This document shows, piece by piece, positions 50,721 to 63,770 of a DNA stretch of 64,000 bases. Under the pieces are notes generated by a model. It was not told where the DNA came from. It searched no databases and saw only the letters and a program-made list of their open reading frames with translations. Position numbers and translations under genes: made by a program. Each line of letters starts with the position of its first letter. The stretch's first letter is position 1. The DNA is from Rhizobium sp. 007 (GTDB taxonomy: Bacteria; Pseudomonadota; Alphaproteobacteria; Rhizobiales; Rhizobiaceae): positions 310,001 to 374,000 of the forward strand of contig NZ_CP064189.1 in NCBI RefSeq assembly GCF_015353075.1. Reading direction: 5' to 3'.

Positions 50721-53519
50721 TGGAGCCGGAGGTGTAGATGACATAGGCGAGATGGCGTGTGGTCAGGCCAAGGGCGCGCGGGTCCGGGTTCGAGGCCGGC
50801 AGTTCGGCCCAGGCCGGGGTGGCCGTCTCCAGATCGACCACCGTCAGATCGGCGAGCGCCTCCGGGCCGAGTGCGGCGCGTCCGGCCGCATCGCAAAGCA
50901 GCAGGTGCGGCGCGGCATCGCCGAGCACCTGCCGCAGCCGCGCCGACGGATAGGCCGGATCCAGCGGCAGATAGGCGCCGCCCGCCTTGAGGATCGCCAA
51001 AAGTCCCACCACCATCGCCGGGCTGCGCTCCAGGCAGATCGCCACCGGCTGATCCGGCTTCACACCCAGCGCAATCAGATGATGGGCCAGCCGGTTGGCC
51101 CGGGCGTTGAGCTCGCCATAGCTCAGGCGGTCGTCCTCATGGACGAGGGCGACGGCTTCGGGTGCGCGCCGGACCTGCTGCTCGAACAGCTCGTGGATGC
51201 ACCGCTCCGACGGATAATCCGCCGCCGTCCGGTTCAGATCCTCCAGCAGATAGCTGCGTTCGGCGGCCGGCAGGATGTCGAGCTCGCGCACCGGCCTATT
51301 GGGGGCATGCTCCAGCGCCTCGGCCAATTGCTCGAGCACCTGCTGCATGTAGCCGCAGACCCGATCCGCAGACACGGGCTCCGCCACCTGCGCCGTCAGG
51401 CCGAGCGCCTCGCCAAAATCCTCCACCGACAGGGTCAGCGGATAGTTGGTGCGCTCCTCGCCGCCCAGCCATTCCATGCCGGACAGGAGATCATCCGCTT
51501 CGCAGGCGAGCGCCGGCGTGTTGTGACGGTAGTTCAACAGCGCGCTGAACAGCGGCGCCGGCGCCGCCACCCCGCTGCAGCGTTGCGCCAGCGCCAGCGA
51601 GGCATGCTCGTGCGCCAGCAGCTCGGAAAGCCGCGCATGGGTGGTCCGCACGCTCGCCTCGACCCCGGTCCCGTCGAGGTCGAGCCGCACAGGCAGGGTG
51701 TTGATGAACAGGCCCAGCGCCCGGTCGGCGCCCGCACCCGCATGCATGCGGCCGAACAGCACCGTGCCGAACACCACCTGCTCACGGCCGCTTGCACGCG
51801 CCACCACCTGCCCCCAGGCCAGATGGCAAAGGCTCGCCAGGCTTACCCCGAGCCGCCGCGCTTGTTGCCGCAGCCGATCGTTGAGCGCCTGCGGCAGCAT
51901 CCGCCGCGCCTCGTGAGACCCGATGCCATCACCATAGACCTCGCTCAGCCCAAACGGCATGGTCGGCTCGTCGATGTCGGCCAACTGTTCCTGGAAGAAC
52001 TCTTCATGCGCCTTGGCATCAACCCCCAGCCGCGCCTGCGCCACCAGATTGCGGAACGGCTGCGGCGCTGCCAGCTCATGCGCACGCCCGTCGAGCACGG
52101 CCCGCACCTCGGCATGCATCACTTCCAGCGTCGTGTGATCCCCGATCAGATGATGCTGCAGCTCCAGCAGCAGCCAGCGCCCGCTGCCCGGCTCGCGCGC
52201 GATCACAAACCGCAACAGCGGCGCCCGGCCAAGGTCGATGCGCTGCCGGCGTGGATCAAACCGGCGCCGGAGCTCCTCGGCGCCGGAACCGTCACAGTCA
52301 TCCAGCTCGACCTCGCTCACCTGCAGCGGCGCTTTCCGCCAGACCACCTGGGCCGGGCTCGACAGCCCCTCCCAGACAAAGGCGGTGCGCAGGATGTCGT
52401 GCCGATCCACGACTTGCTGAACCGCCGCTAGATAGCGCTCCAGCAGACCCCGGTCGGCGAACGCCATCTGCGAGACCAGCAGATATGGATCGCCCCGGCT
52501 GGCCAGCAGATGATGGAACAGGATGCCGTCCTGCAGCGGCGACAGGCCATAAATGTCCTGGATGTTGCCGACGCCGCCGGGAACCGTGGCGACGATCCGG
52601 TCGATCTCCTCCTGGGTCAGCGCGATGAGCGGCAGCATCTGCGGCGTAATCGCCGTACTCTCCTCGGTGATCAGGTTGGCAGGCACCGCCACCTCGTGAT
52701 GGCTGCCCAGGCTGGCGGCGAGATCGGCCAGCACCGGCCTGGCGAACAGGGTGCGCACCTCCACCCCCAGCGACAGCCGCCGCAGCCGCTCCATCAATTG
52801 AACCGCCAGGAGCGAGTGGCCGCCGAGTTCGAAGAAGTGGTCGTGGCGTCCGACCCGCTCGACACCGAGGAGCTCGGCCCAGATCCCGGCCAGCGCCGTC
52901 TCGATCCCGCCCTGCGGCGCCTCATAGCTGCGGCGCGCATAGGCGTCGTCGGCCGGCGCCGGCAGCCCCTTGCGGTCGAGCTTGCCGTTCGCCGTCAACG
53001 GCAGCGCCGATAGCCGCACGAACGCCGACGGCACCATGTAGTCCGGCAGCCGCCCGCCCAGATGCGCCCGCAAGGCGACGGCCAGCCCGCTTCCATCGTC
53101 GTCGTCCGATCCGGCCTCGGGTCCACACACGACATAGGCGACAAGGTGCTTGTCGCCGGCGCGGTCCTGGCGCGCCACCACCGCCGCCTCGCGCACCCGG
53201 GCGTGCTCGCAAAGCCGCGCGGCGATCTCGCCCGGCTCGATGCGGAAGCCGCGGATCTTCACCTGGTCGTCGTTGCGGCCCAGAAACTCCAGATTGCCGT
53301 CCGGCAGATAGCGCGCCAGGTCGCCGGTCCGGTACAGCCGGGCGCCTGCCTCATCGCTGAACGGATCGGCCAGGAAACGCTCGGCCGTCAGCTCGGGGCG
53401 GTTGAGGTAGCCACGCGCTACACCGGCACCCCCGATATACAACTCCCCGACCGCTCCATACGGCACGGGCGCACCATGACCGTCCAGAAGATACACCCGC
53501 GTGTTGGCAATCGGACGGC

Positions 53520-53965
53520 CGATATGTGGCACAACGTTGTCACTGAAGAGCCGTCCCGAGGTTGCCACGACGGTGGCTTCCGTCGGGCCATAATTGTTTA
53601 TTAACTTGAGAGGCGACGGGAGCCGGGAAGGCACACGCTGGAGACGATCACCGCCGATCAGCAGGTATCCCAATTTTGGATTTACCAACTTGTCTTCCAA
53701 TGCGATCGCCGCCAGCGGGGTGGTCAAAAAGGCAGCGTCCAACGCCTGATCACGCCACCATTGCAGCAGACGAAGAGGCTCTTCTGCCGATGCTCCGGGC
53801 GGGAGCAGCAATGTGCTACGATTGCATAATGCGGACCATACTTCCCAGGTGCTGGCATCGAACGCTGATCCAGCCGTGAGCGCGCAGCACGTTTCTGGTT
53901 GCAGACAAAACGTTTGCACATGCCATGATATAAGATTGACTAAGTTCTGATGCTCGACCATGACG
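53520..53965 (-). other. A_d core, predicted Leu
   Basis: Pocket D-A-W-F-L-G-N-V-V. DNA is nearly identical to the Leu core of NRPS1 (13370-13840) although the surrounding module is of NRPS2 type. Followed by C/E, so D-Leu. Confidence 0.78.
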
Positions 53966-56739
53966 CCTTTGGGCGTTCCGGTGGAGCCGGAGGTGTAGAT
54001 GACATAGGCGAGATGGCGCGCGGTCAGGCCAAGGGCGCTCGGGTCTGGGTCCGAGGCCGGCAGTTCGGCCCAGGCCGGGGTCGCCGTCTCCAGATCGACC
54101 ACCGTCAGATCGGCGAGCGCCTCCGGGCCGAGTGCGGCGCGTCCGGCCGCATCGCAAAGCAGCAGGTGCGGCGCGGCATCGCCGAGCACCTGCCGCAGCC
54201 GCGCCGACGGATAGGCCGGATCCAGCGGCAGATAGGCGCCGCCCGCCTTGAGGATCGCCAAAAGTCCCACCACCATCGCCGGGCTGCGCTCCAGGCAGAT
54301 GGCCACCGGCTGGTCCGGCCTGACCCCGAGCCCGATCAGATGATGGGCCAGCCGGTTGGCCCGGGCGTTCAGTTCGCCATAGCAGATCGACTGCTCTTCG
54401 AAGACCACCGCCACCGCCTCCGGCGCCTTTTGCACCTGCTGCTCGAACAGCTCGTGGATGCAGCGCTCCGACGGATAATCCGCCGCCGTCCGGTTCAGAT
54501 CCTCCAGCAGATAGCTGCGTTCGGCGGCCGGCAGGATGTCGAGCTCGCGCACCGGCCTATTGGGGGCATGCTCCAGCGCCTCGGCCAATTGCTCGAGCAC
54601 CTGCTGCATGTAGCCGCAGACCCGATCCGCAGACACGGGCTCCGCCACCTGCGCCGTCAGGCCGAGCGCCTCGCCAAAATCCTCCACCGACAGGGTCAGC
54701 GGATAGTTGGTGCGCTCCTCGCCGCCCAGCCATTCCATGCCGGACAGGAGATCATCCGCTTCGCAGGCGAGCGCCGGCGTGTTGTGACGGTAGTTCAACA
54801 GCGCGCTGAACAGCGGCGCCGGCGCCGCCACCCCGCTGCAGCGTTGCGCCAGCGCCAGCGAGGCATGCTCGTGCGCCAGCAGCTCGGAAAGCCGCGCATG
54901 GGTGGTCCGCACGCTCGCCTCGACCCCGGTCCCGTCGAGGTCGAGCCGCACAGGCAGGGTGTTGATGAACAGGCCCAGCGCCCGGTCGGCGCCCGCACCC
55001 GCATGCATGCGGCCGAACAGCACCGTGCCGAACACCACCTGCTCACGGCCGCTTGCACGCGCCACCACCTGCCCCCAGGCCAGATGGCAAAGGCTCGCCA
55101 GGCTTACCCCGAGCCGCCGCGCTTGTTGCCGCAGCCGATCGTTGAGCGCCTGCGGCAGCATCCGCCGCGCCTCGTGAGACCCGATGCCATCACCATAGAC
55201 CTCGCTCAGCCCAAACGGCATGGTCGGCTCGTCGATGTCGGCCAACTGTTCCTGGAAGAACTCTTCATGCGCCTTGGCATCAACCCCCAGCCGCGCCTGC
55301 GCCACCAGATTGCGGAACGGCTGCGGTGCTGCCAGCTCATGCGCACGCCCGTCGAGCACGGCCCGCACCTCGGCATGCATCACTTCCAGCGTCGTGTGAT
55401 CCCCGATCAGATGATGCTGCAGCTCCAGCAGCAGCCAGCGCCCGCTGCCCGGCTCGCGCGCGATCACAAACCGCAACAGCGGCGCCCGGCCAAGGTCGAT
55501 GCGCTGCCGGCGTGGATCAAACCGGCGCCGGAGCTCCTCGGCGCCGGAACCGTCACAGTCATCCAGCTCGACCTCGCTCACCTGCAGCGGCGCTTTCCGC
55601 CAGACCACCTGGGCCGGGCTCGACAGCCCCTCCCAGACAAAGGCGGTGCGCAGGATGTCGTGCCGATCCACGACTTGCTGAACCGCCGCTAGATAGCGCT
55701 CCAGCAGACCCCGGTCGGCGAACGCCATCTGCGAGACCAGCAGATATGGATCGCCCCGGCTGGCCAGCAGATGATGGAACAGGATGCCGTCCTGCAGCGG
55801 CGACAGGCCATAAATGTCCTGGATGTTGCCGACGCCGCCGGGAACCGTGGCGACGATCCGGTCGATCTCCTCCTGGGTCAGATCGATGAGCGGCAGCATC
55901 TGCGGCGTAATCGCCGTACTCTCCTCGGTGATCAGGTTGGCAGGCACCGCCACCTCGTGATGGCTGCCCAGGCTGGCGGCGAGATCGGCCAGCACCGGCC
56001 TGGCGAACAGGGTGCGCACCTCCACCCCCAGCGACAGCCGCCGCAGCCGCTCCATCAATTGAACCGCCAGGAGCGAGTGGCCGCCGAGTTCGAAGAAGTG
56101 GTCGTGGCGTCCGACCCGCTCGACACCGAGGAGCTCGGCCCAGATCCCGGCCAGCGCCGTCTCGATCCCGCCCTGCGGCGCCTCATAGCTGCGGCGCGCA
56201 TAGGCGTCGTCGGCCGGCGCCGGCAGCCCCTTGCGGTCGAGCTTGCCGTTCGCCGTCAAGGGCAGCGCCTCCAACCGCACGAACGCCGACGGCACCATGT
56301 AGTCCGGCAGCCGCCCGCCCAGATGCGCCCGCAAGGCGACGGCCAGCCCGCTTCCATCGTCGTCGTCCGATCCGGCCTCGGGTCCACACACGACATAGGC
56401 GACAAGGTGCTTGTCGCCGGCGCGGTCCTGGCGCGCCACCACCGCCGCCTCGCGCACCCGGGCGTGCTCGCAAAGCCGGGCGGCGATCTCGCCCGGCTCG
56501 ATGCGGAAGCCGCGGATCTTCACCTGGTCGTCGTTGCGGCCCAGAAACTCCAGATTGCCGTCCGGCAGATACCGCCCCAGGTCGCCGGTCCGGTACATCC
56601 GGGCGCCTGCCTCATCGCTGAACGGATCGGCCAAAAACCGCTCGGCCGTCAGCTTGGGCCGGTTCAGGTAGCCCCGCGCAACCCCTGCCCCGCCGATGTA
56701 AAGCTCGCCCACCGCCCCGAACGGCACGGGCTGGGCAAA

Positions 56740-57240
56740 CCGATCCAACAGATAGGCCACCGAATTGCGAATTGGTCGACCCAGCGGCACCCGTTGCCGG
56801 CCATCGAACTCAGCAGGCACCGGATAGCAAAGACTAAAGGTGGTGTTCTCTGTCGGGCCGTAGCCATTTGAGATTCGCAGCGTCGGATGTCGCTTCTGGC
56901 ATGCCCTGATGGAAGCGATGGAGACCTCCTCGCCCCCGACCAGCAGTTGCTGTAGCCGATTGGTGCTCCGCCCCTCCGCGACATAGACGTCGAACAACCG
57001 GGCAGTCATCCAAGCGATGGTGACGCCTTGGTCCTGGATGATCTGGGCCAGCGTTGCGGTCGAGAGGTGACGTTCAGGATAGAGCACAACCCTGGCGCCG
57101 TTCGCCAAGGCACCCCAGACCTCGAACGTGGTCGCGTCGAATGTCGGCGAGGAGGCATTGAGAAAGATGTCCTGCGGCGAGATTTCGACGAAATCGTTGC
57201 CCGCCACCAGACGCACCAACCCCCGATGCTCGACCATGAC
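56740..57240 (-). other. A_c core, predicted Val
   Basis: Pocket D-A-F-W-L-G-G-T-F. Followed by C/E, so D-Val. Confidence 0.75.
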
Positions 57241-60049
57241 GCCCTTTGGGGTTCCGGTGGAGCCGGAGGTGTAGATGACATAGGCGAGATGGCGCGGGCT
57301 CAGGCCAAGGGCGCGCGGGTCCGGGTTCGAGGCCGGCAGTTCGGCCCAGGCCGGGGTGGCCGTCTCCAGATCGACCACCGTCAGATCGGCGAGCGCCTCC
57401 GGGCCGAGTGCGGCGCGGCCGGCGGCATCGCAAAGCAGCAGGTGCGGTGCGGCATCCTCGACAACCTGCCGCAGCCGCGCCGACGGATAGGCCGGGTCCA
57501 GCGGCAGATAGGCGCCGCCCGCCTTGAGGATCGCCAAAAGTCCCACCACCATCGCCGGGCTGCGCTCCAGGCAGATCGCCACCGGCTGATCCGGCTTCAC
57601 ACCCAGCGCAATCAGATGATGGGCCAGCCGGTTGGCCCGGGCGTTCAGTTCGCCATAGCAGATCGACTGCTCTTCGAAGACCACCGCCACCGCCTCCGGC
57701 GCCTTTTGCACCTGCTGCTCGAACAGCTCGTGGATGCAGCGCTCCGACGGATAGGCCGCCGCCGTCCGGTTCAGATCCTCCAGCAGATAGCTGCGCTCGG
57801 CGGCCGGCAGGATATCGAGCTCGCGCACCGGCCTATTGGGGGCATGCTCCAGCGCCTCGGCCAATTGCTCGAGCACCTGCTGCATGTAGCCGCAGACCCG
57901 ATCCGCAGACACGGGCTCCGCCACCTGCGCCGTCAGGCCGAGCGCCTCGCCAAAATCCTCCACCGACAGGGTCAGCGGATAGTTGGTGCGCTCCTCGCCG
58001 CCCAGCCATTCCATGCCGGACAGGAGATCATCCGCTTCGCAGGCGAGCGCCGCGTGTTGTGACGGTAGTTCAACAGCGCGCTGAACAGCGGCGCCGGCGC
58101 CGCCACCCCGCTGCAGCGTTGCGCCAGCGCCAGCGAGGCATGCTCGTGCGCCAGCAGCTCGGAAAGCCGCGCATGGGTGGTCCGCACGCTCGCCTCGACC
58201 CCGGTCCCGTCGAGGTCGAGCCGCACAGGCAGGGTGTTGATGAACAGGCCCAGCGCCCGGTCGGCGCCCGCACCCGCATGCATGCGGCCGAACAGCACCG
58301 TGCCGAACACCACCTGCTCACGGCCGCTTGCACGCGCCACCACCTGCCCCCAGGCCAGATGGCAAAGGCTCGCCAGGCTTACCCGAGCCGCCGCGCTTGT
58401 TGCCGCAGCCGATCGTTGAGCGCCTGCGGCAGCATCCGCCGTGCCTCGCCGACCCCGCTGCCGTCGCCGCGCACCTCGCTCAGCCCGAACGGCATGGTCG
58501 GCTCGTCGATGTCGGCCAACTGTTCCTGGAAGAACTCTTCATGCGCCTTGGCATCAACCCCCAGCCGCGCCTGCGCCACCAGATTGCGGAACGGCTGCGG
58601 CGCTGCCAGCTCATGCGCACGCCCGTCGAGCACGGCCCGCACCTCGGCATGCATCACTTCCAGCGTCGTGTGATCCCCGATCAGATGATGCTGCAGCTCC
58701 AGCAGCAGCCAGCGCCCGCTGCCGGCTCGCGCGCGATCACAAACCGCAACAGCGGCGCCCGGCCAAGGTCGATGCGCTGCCGGCGTGGATCAAACCGGCG
58801 CCGGAGCTCCTCGGCGCCGGAACCGTCACAGTCATCCAGCTCGACCTCGCTCACCTGCAGCGGCGCTTTCCGCCAGACCACCTGGGCCGGGCTCGACAGC
58901 CCTCCCAGACAAAGGCGGTGCGCAGGATGTCGTGCCGATCCACGACTTGCTGAACCGCCGCTAGATAGCGCTCCAGCAGACCCCGGTCGGCGAACGCCAT
59001 CTGCGAGACCAGCAGATATGGATCGCCCCGGCTGGCCAGCAGATGATGGAACAGGATGCCGTCCTGCAGCGGCGACAAGCCATAAATGTCCTGGATGTTG
59101 CCGACACCGCCGGGCACCGTGGCGACGATCCGGTCGATCTCCTCCTGGGCCAGCGCGATGAGCGGCAGCATCTGCGGCGTAATCGCCGTACTCTCCTCGG
59201 TGATCGGGTTGGCAGGCACCGCCACCTCGTGATGGCTGCCCAGGCTTGCGGCGAGATCGGCCAGCACCGGCCTGGCGAACAGGTGCGCACCTCCACCCCC
59301 AGCGACAGCCGCCGCAGCCGCTCCATCAATTGAACCGCCAGCAAGGAATGGCCGCCGAGCTCGAAGAAGTGGTCGTGGCGTCCGACCCGCTCCAGCCCCA
59401 GAAGCTCGGCCCAGATCCCGGCCAGCGCCGTCTCGATCCCGCCCTGCGGCGCCTCATAGCTGCGGCGCGCATAGGCGTCGTCGGCCGGCGCCGGCAGCCC
59501 CTTGCGGTCGAGCTTGCCGTTCGCCGTCAACGGCAGCGCCTCCAACCGCACGAACGCCGCCGGCACCATGTAGTCCGGCAGCCGCCCGCCCAGATGCGCC
59601 CGCAAGGCGCCGGCCAGCCCGCTTCCATCCTCGTCGTCCGATCCGGCCTCGGGTCCACACACGACATAGGCGACAAGGTGCTTGTCGCCGGCGCGGTCCT
59701 GGCGCGCCACCACCGCCGCCTCGCGCACCCGGGCGTGCTCGCCAAGCCGTGCGGCGATCTCGCCCGGCTCGATGCGGAAGCCGCGGATCTTCACCTGGTC
59801 GTCGTTGCGGCCGAGGAACTCCAGATTGCCGTCCGGCAGATAACGTCCCAGGTCGCCGGTCCGGTACATCCGGGCGCCTGCCTCATCGCTGAACGGATCG
59901 GCCAGGAACCGCTCCGCCGTCAGCTCGGGACGGTTCAGGTAGCCACGTGCCACGCCTGCCCCGCCGATGTAAAGCTCACCCACCGCCCCGAACGGCACGG
60001 CGCACCATGTCCGTCCAGCAGATACACCCCGCGTGTTGGCAATCGGACG

Positions 60050-60550
60050 GCCGATCGGGAGACGGCGGAATGTCTCATCAATTGCAGTGATCTCGCAAAC
60101 TGTCGCGAAGGTCGTCGTCTCGGTCGGACCATAGCAGTGAACGAGACGTACAGGACCTTCTTCCCTCAGCAATTTCAGAAACGAGGGAAGGTCATTGCGT
60201 TCGCCTCCACAGAGGAGGTATTTAAGTTGTGCTAACGTCGGGGCAATCGATGATGTATACTGGTTGAATAACGCTGTTGTTAGAAAAAGTGATGTCACCC
60301 CTTGCTGTTCAAGCGTCCTGGCAAAACGTGAAGGATTTATGACGGTGATGGCATCCATCGCAATAATGCAGCCACCGTTAAGCAGCGGCGCCCACACTTC
60401 AAATGTGCTCGCGTCGAAGGCGGGATTACCCGCCCATGCCACACGATCTCCGGCATCGATCTTCGCATAGCCATTGTTGATGACGAGCCGGTTGACGGCA
60501 CGGTGAGGCACAACAACTCCCTTGGGAAGGCCAGTCGAACCAGACGTGTA
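60050..60550 (-). other. A_b core, predicted Ile/Val
   Basis: FDASTFE, FLTTALF, LLCGGER and [11 protein letters not shown] give D-A-F-F-L-G-C-T-F, the same code as A5 of NRPS1. The DNA differs from A5 at many positions, so this pair is older than the other duplicated cores. Confidence 0.5.
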
Positions 60551-63289
60551 CATCACGTAAGCGGCAGCCTCGGCGCTCAATGCCAGGCCAGGATCTCTGC
60601 TACACCCTGTTTCCAGCCATGAGCGGCTCAATAGCCAGAACAGGGATCGTCGCCTCAACCAGGTCATCATCGTCACTCTTGCCAAGCACCAGGCGCGCAG
60701 CACAGTCGGCCAATAGCCATTCTTGTCGCGCAGACGGAAGAGCGCGATCGACCGGCACATACACTCCCCCCGCCTTGAGGATCGCCAGCTGCGCCACCAC
60801 AAGGGCGACAGAGCGGTCCAGCATTGTCGCAACGCAATCCCCCGGCCTGACCCCGAGGGCGATCAGATGATGCGCCAGCCGGTTGGCCCGGGCGTTGAGC
60901 TCGCCATAGCTCAGCCGCTCGTCCTCATGGACCACCGCCACCGCCTCCGGCGCCTTTTGCACCTGTTGCTCGAACAGCTCATGGATGCAGCGCTCCGACG
61001 GATAATCCGCCGCCGTCCGGTTCAGATCCTCCAGCAGATAGCTGCGTTCGGCGGCGGCCGGCAGGATATCGAGCTCGCGCACCGGCCTATTGGGGCATGC
61101 TCCAGCGCCTCGGCCAGTTGCTCGAGCACCTGCTGCATGTAGCCGCAGACCCGATCCGCAGACACGGGCTCCACCACCTGCGCCGTCAGGCCGAGCGCCT
61201 CGCCAAAATCCTCCACCGACAGGGTCAGCGGATAGTTGGTGCGTTCCTCGCCGCCCAGCCATTCCACGCCCGACAGGAGAATCCTCCGCTTCGCAGGCGA
61301 CCGCCGGCGTGTTGTGACGGTAGTTCAACAGCGCGCTGAACAGCGGCGCCGGCGCCGCCACCCCCGCACAGCTTGCGCCAGCGCCAGCGAGGGGCATGCT
61401 CGTGCGCCAGCAGCTCGGAAAGCCGCGCATGGGTGGTCCGCACGCTCGCCTCGACCCCGGTCCCGTCGAGGTCGAGCCGCACAGGCAGGGTGTTGATGAA
61501 CAGGCCCAGCGCCCGGTCGGCGCCCGCACCCGCATGCATGCGGCCGAACAGCACCGTGCCGAACACCACCTGCTCACGGCCGCTTGCACGCGCCACCACC
61601 TGCCCCCAGGCCAGATGGCAAAGGCTCGCCAGGCTTACCCCGAGCCGCCGCGCCTGTTGCCGCAGCCGATCGTTGAGCGCCTGCGGTAGCATCCGCCGTG
61701 CCTCGCGGATCCGCGGCCGTCGCCGTAGACCTCGCTCAGCCCGAACGGCATGGTCGGCTCGTCGATGTCGGCCAACTGTTCCTGGAAAACTCTTCATGCG
61801 CCTTGGCATCAACCCCCAGCCGCGCCTGCGCCACCAGATTGCGGAACGGCTGCGGTGCTGCCAGCTCATGCGCACGCCCGTCGAGCACGACCCGCACCTC
61901 GGCATGCATCACTCTCCAGCGTCGTGTGATCCCGATCAGATGATGCTGCAGCTCCAGCAGCAGCCAGCGCCCGCTGCCCGGCTCGCGCGCGATCACAAAC
62001 CGCAACAGCGGCGCCCGCCAAGGTCGATGCGCTGCCGGCGTGGATCAAACCGGCGCCGGAGCTCATCGGCGCCGGAACCGTCACAGTCATCCAGCTCGAC
62101 CTCGCTCACCTTAGCGGCGCACGCCGCCACACCACCTGGCCGGCTCGACAGCCCCTCCCAGACAAAGGCGGTGCGCAGGATGTCGTGCCGATCCACGACT
62201 TGCTGAACCGCCGCTAGATAGCGCTCCAGCAGACCCCGGTCGGCGAACGCCATCTGCGAGACCAGCAGATATGGATCGCCCCGGCTGGCCAGCAGATGAT
62301 GGAACAGGATGCCGTCCTGCAGCGGCGACAGGCCATAAATGTCCTGGATGTTGCCGACGCCGCCGGAACCGTGGCGACGATCCGTCGATCTCCTCCTGGT
62401 CAGATCGATGAGCGGCAGCATCTGCGGCGTAATCGCCGTACTCTCCTCGGTGATCAGGTTGGCAGGCACCGCCACCTCGTGATGGCTGCCCAGGCTTGCG
62501 GCGAGATCGGCCAGCACCGGCCTGGCGAACAGGGTGCGCACCTCCACCCCCCAGCGACAGCCGCCGCAGCCGCTCCATCAATTGAACCGCCAGGAGCGAG
62601 TGGCCGCCGAGTTCGAAGAAGTGGTCGTGGCGTCCGACCCGCTCGACACCGAGGAGCTCGGCCCAGATCCCGGCCAGCGCCGTCTCGATCTCGCCCTGCG
62701 GCGCCTCATAGCTGCGGCGCGCATAGGCGTCGTCGGCCGGCGCCGGCAGCCCCTTGCGGTCGAGCTTGCCGTTCGCCGTCAAGGGCAGCGCCTCGAGCCG
62801 CACGAACGCCGCCGGCACCATGTAGTCCGCAGCCGCCCGCCAGATGCGCCCGCAAGGCGACGGCCAGCCCGCTTCCATCGTCGTCGTCCGATCCGGCCTC
62901 GGGTCCACACACGACATAGGCGACAAGGTGCTTGTCGCCGGCGCGGTCCTGGCGCGCCACCACCGCCGCCTCGCGCACCCGGGCGTGCTCGCAAGCCGGG
63001 CGGCGATCTCGCCCGGCTCGATGCGGAAGCCGCGGATCTTCACCTGGTCGTCGTTGCGGCCCAGAAACTCCAGATTGCCGTCCGGCAGATAGCGCCCCAG
63101 GTCGCCGGTCCGGTACAGCCGGGCGCCTGCCTCATCGCTGAACGGATCGGCCAGGAAACGCTCCGCCGTCAGCTCGGGACGGTTCAGGTAGCCCCGCGCA
63201 ACGCCTGCCCCGCCGATGTAAAGCTCACCCGCCGCCCCGAACGGCACGGGCGCACCATGACCGTCCAGCAGATACACCCGCGTGTTGGC

Positions 63290-63770
63290 AATCGGACGGC
63301 CGATCGGGATCGAGGCCATGTCCTCGACAGATTTGGATATCTCGAATGTGGCACATCCAACCGTTGCTTCTGTCGGTCCAAATTGATTGATCAGACGCAC
63401 GCTCGGAAAGCGCTTTTGCCAAAACTGCATGTCTGCCGGGATTAAGGCCTCGCCCCCGACCATGAGTGCTCTTGTCGGAGCCGGTCCTTTGTAGGCTTCA
63501 AGCCGCTTGTTCAGCATGCCTAGATGCGAAGGCGTCAGCTTGACCAGATCATAGGTCTGATCCTCCTCGACAGCGGCAAGCGCATCTATTTGGGCAATTG
63601 GGTTGACAAGACGAAGCCTGGCGCCTGCCAGCAGAGGCCCGAACAAGGTCGTAATGCCGGCATCGAAGCTGAACGACAGCAGCATCAGCGAGCCGTTGCC
63701 GGCTCCTTCGTAATGGCGGCGATCCGACCAATGCAAATAGTTTACCAGACTTCCATGCTCGACCATGACG
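63290..63770 (-). other. A_a core, Asn/Asp-like, unusual code
   Basis: FDAGITT, VKLTPSHL, LMVGGEA and NQFGPTEATVG give D-A-T-K-M-G-Q-V-G. It shares the D-x-T-K-x-G frame of Asn and Asp domains, but Met and Gln at the variable positions match no code I know. Followed by C/E, so a D residue. Confidence 0.4.

Noticed and set aside
58014-58343. Start of the NRPS2 gene at 58014
   Set aside because: The Met lies in the middle of a condensation domain whose front half is encoded upstream in another frame; it is a frameshift border.
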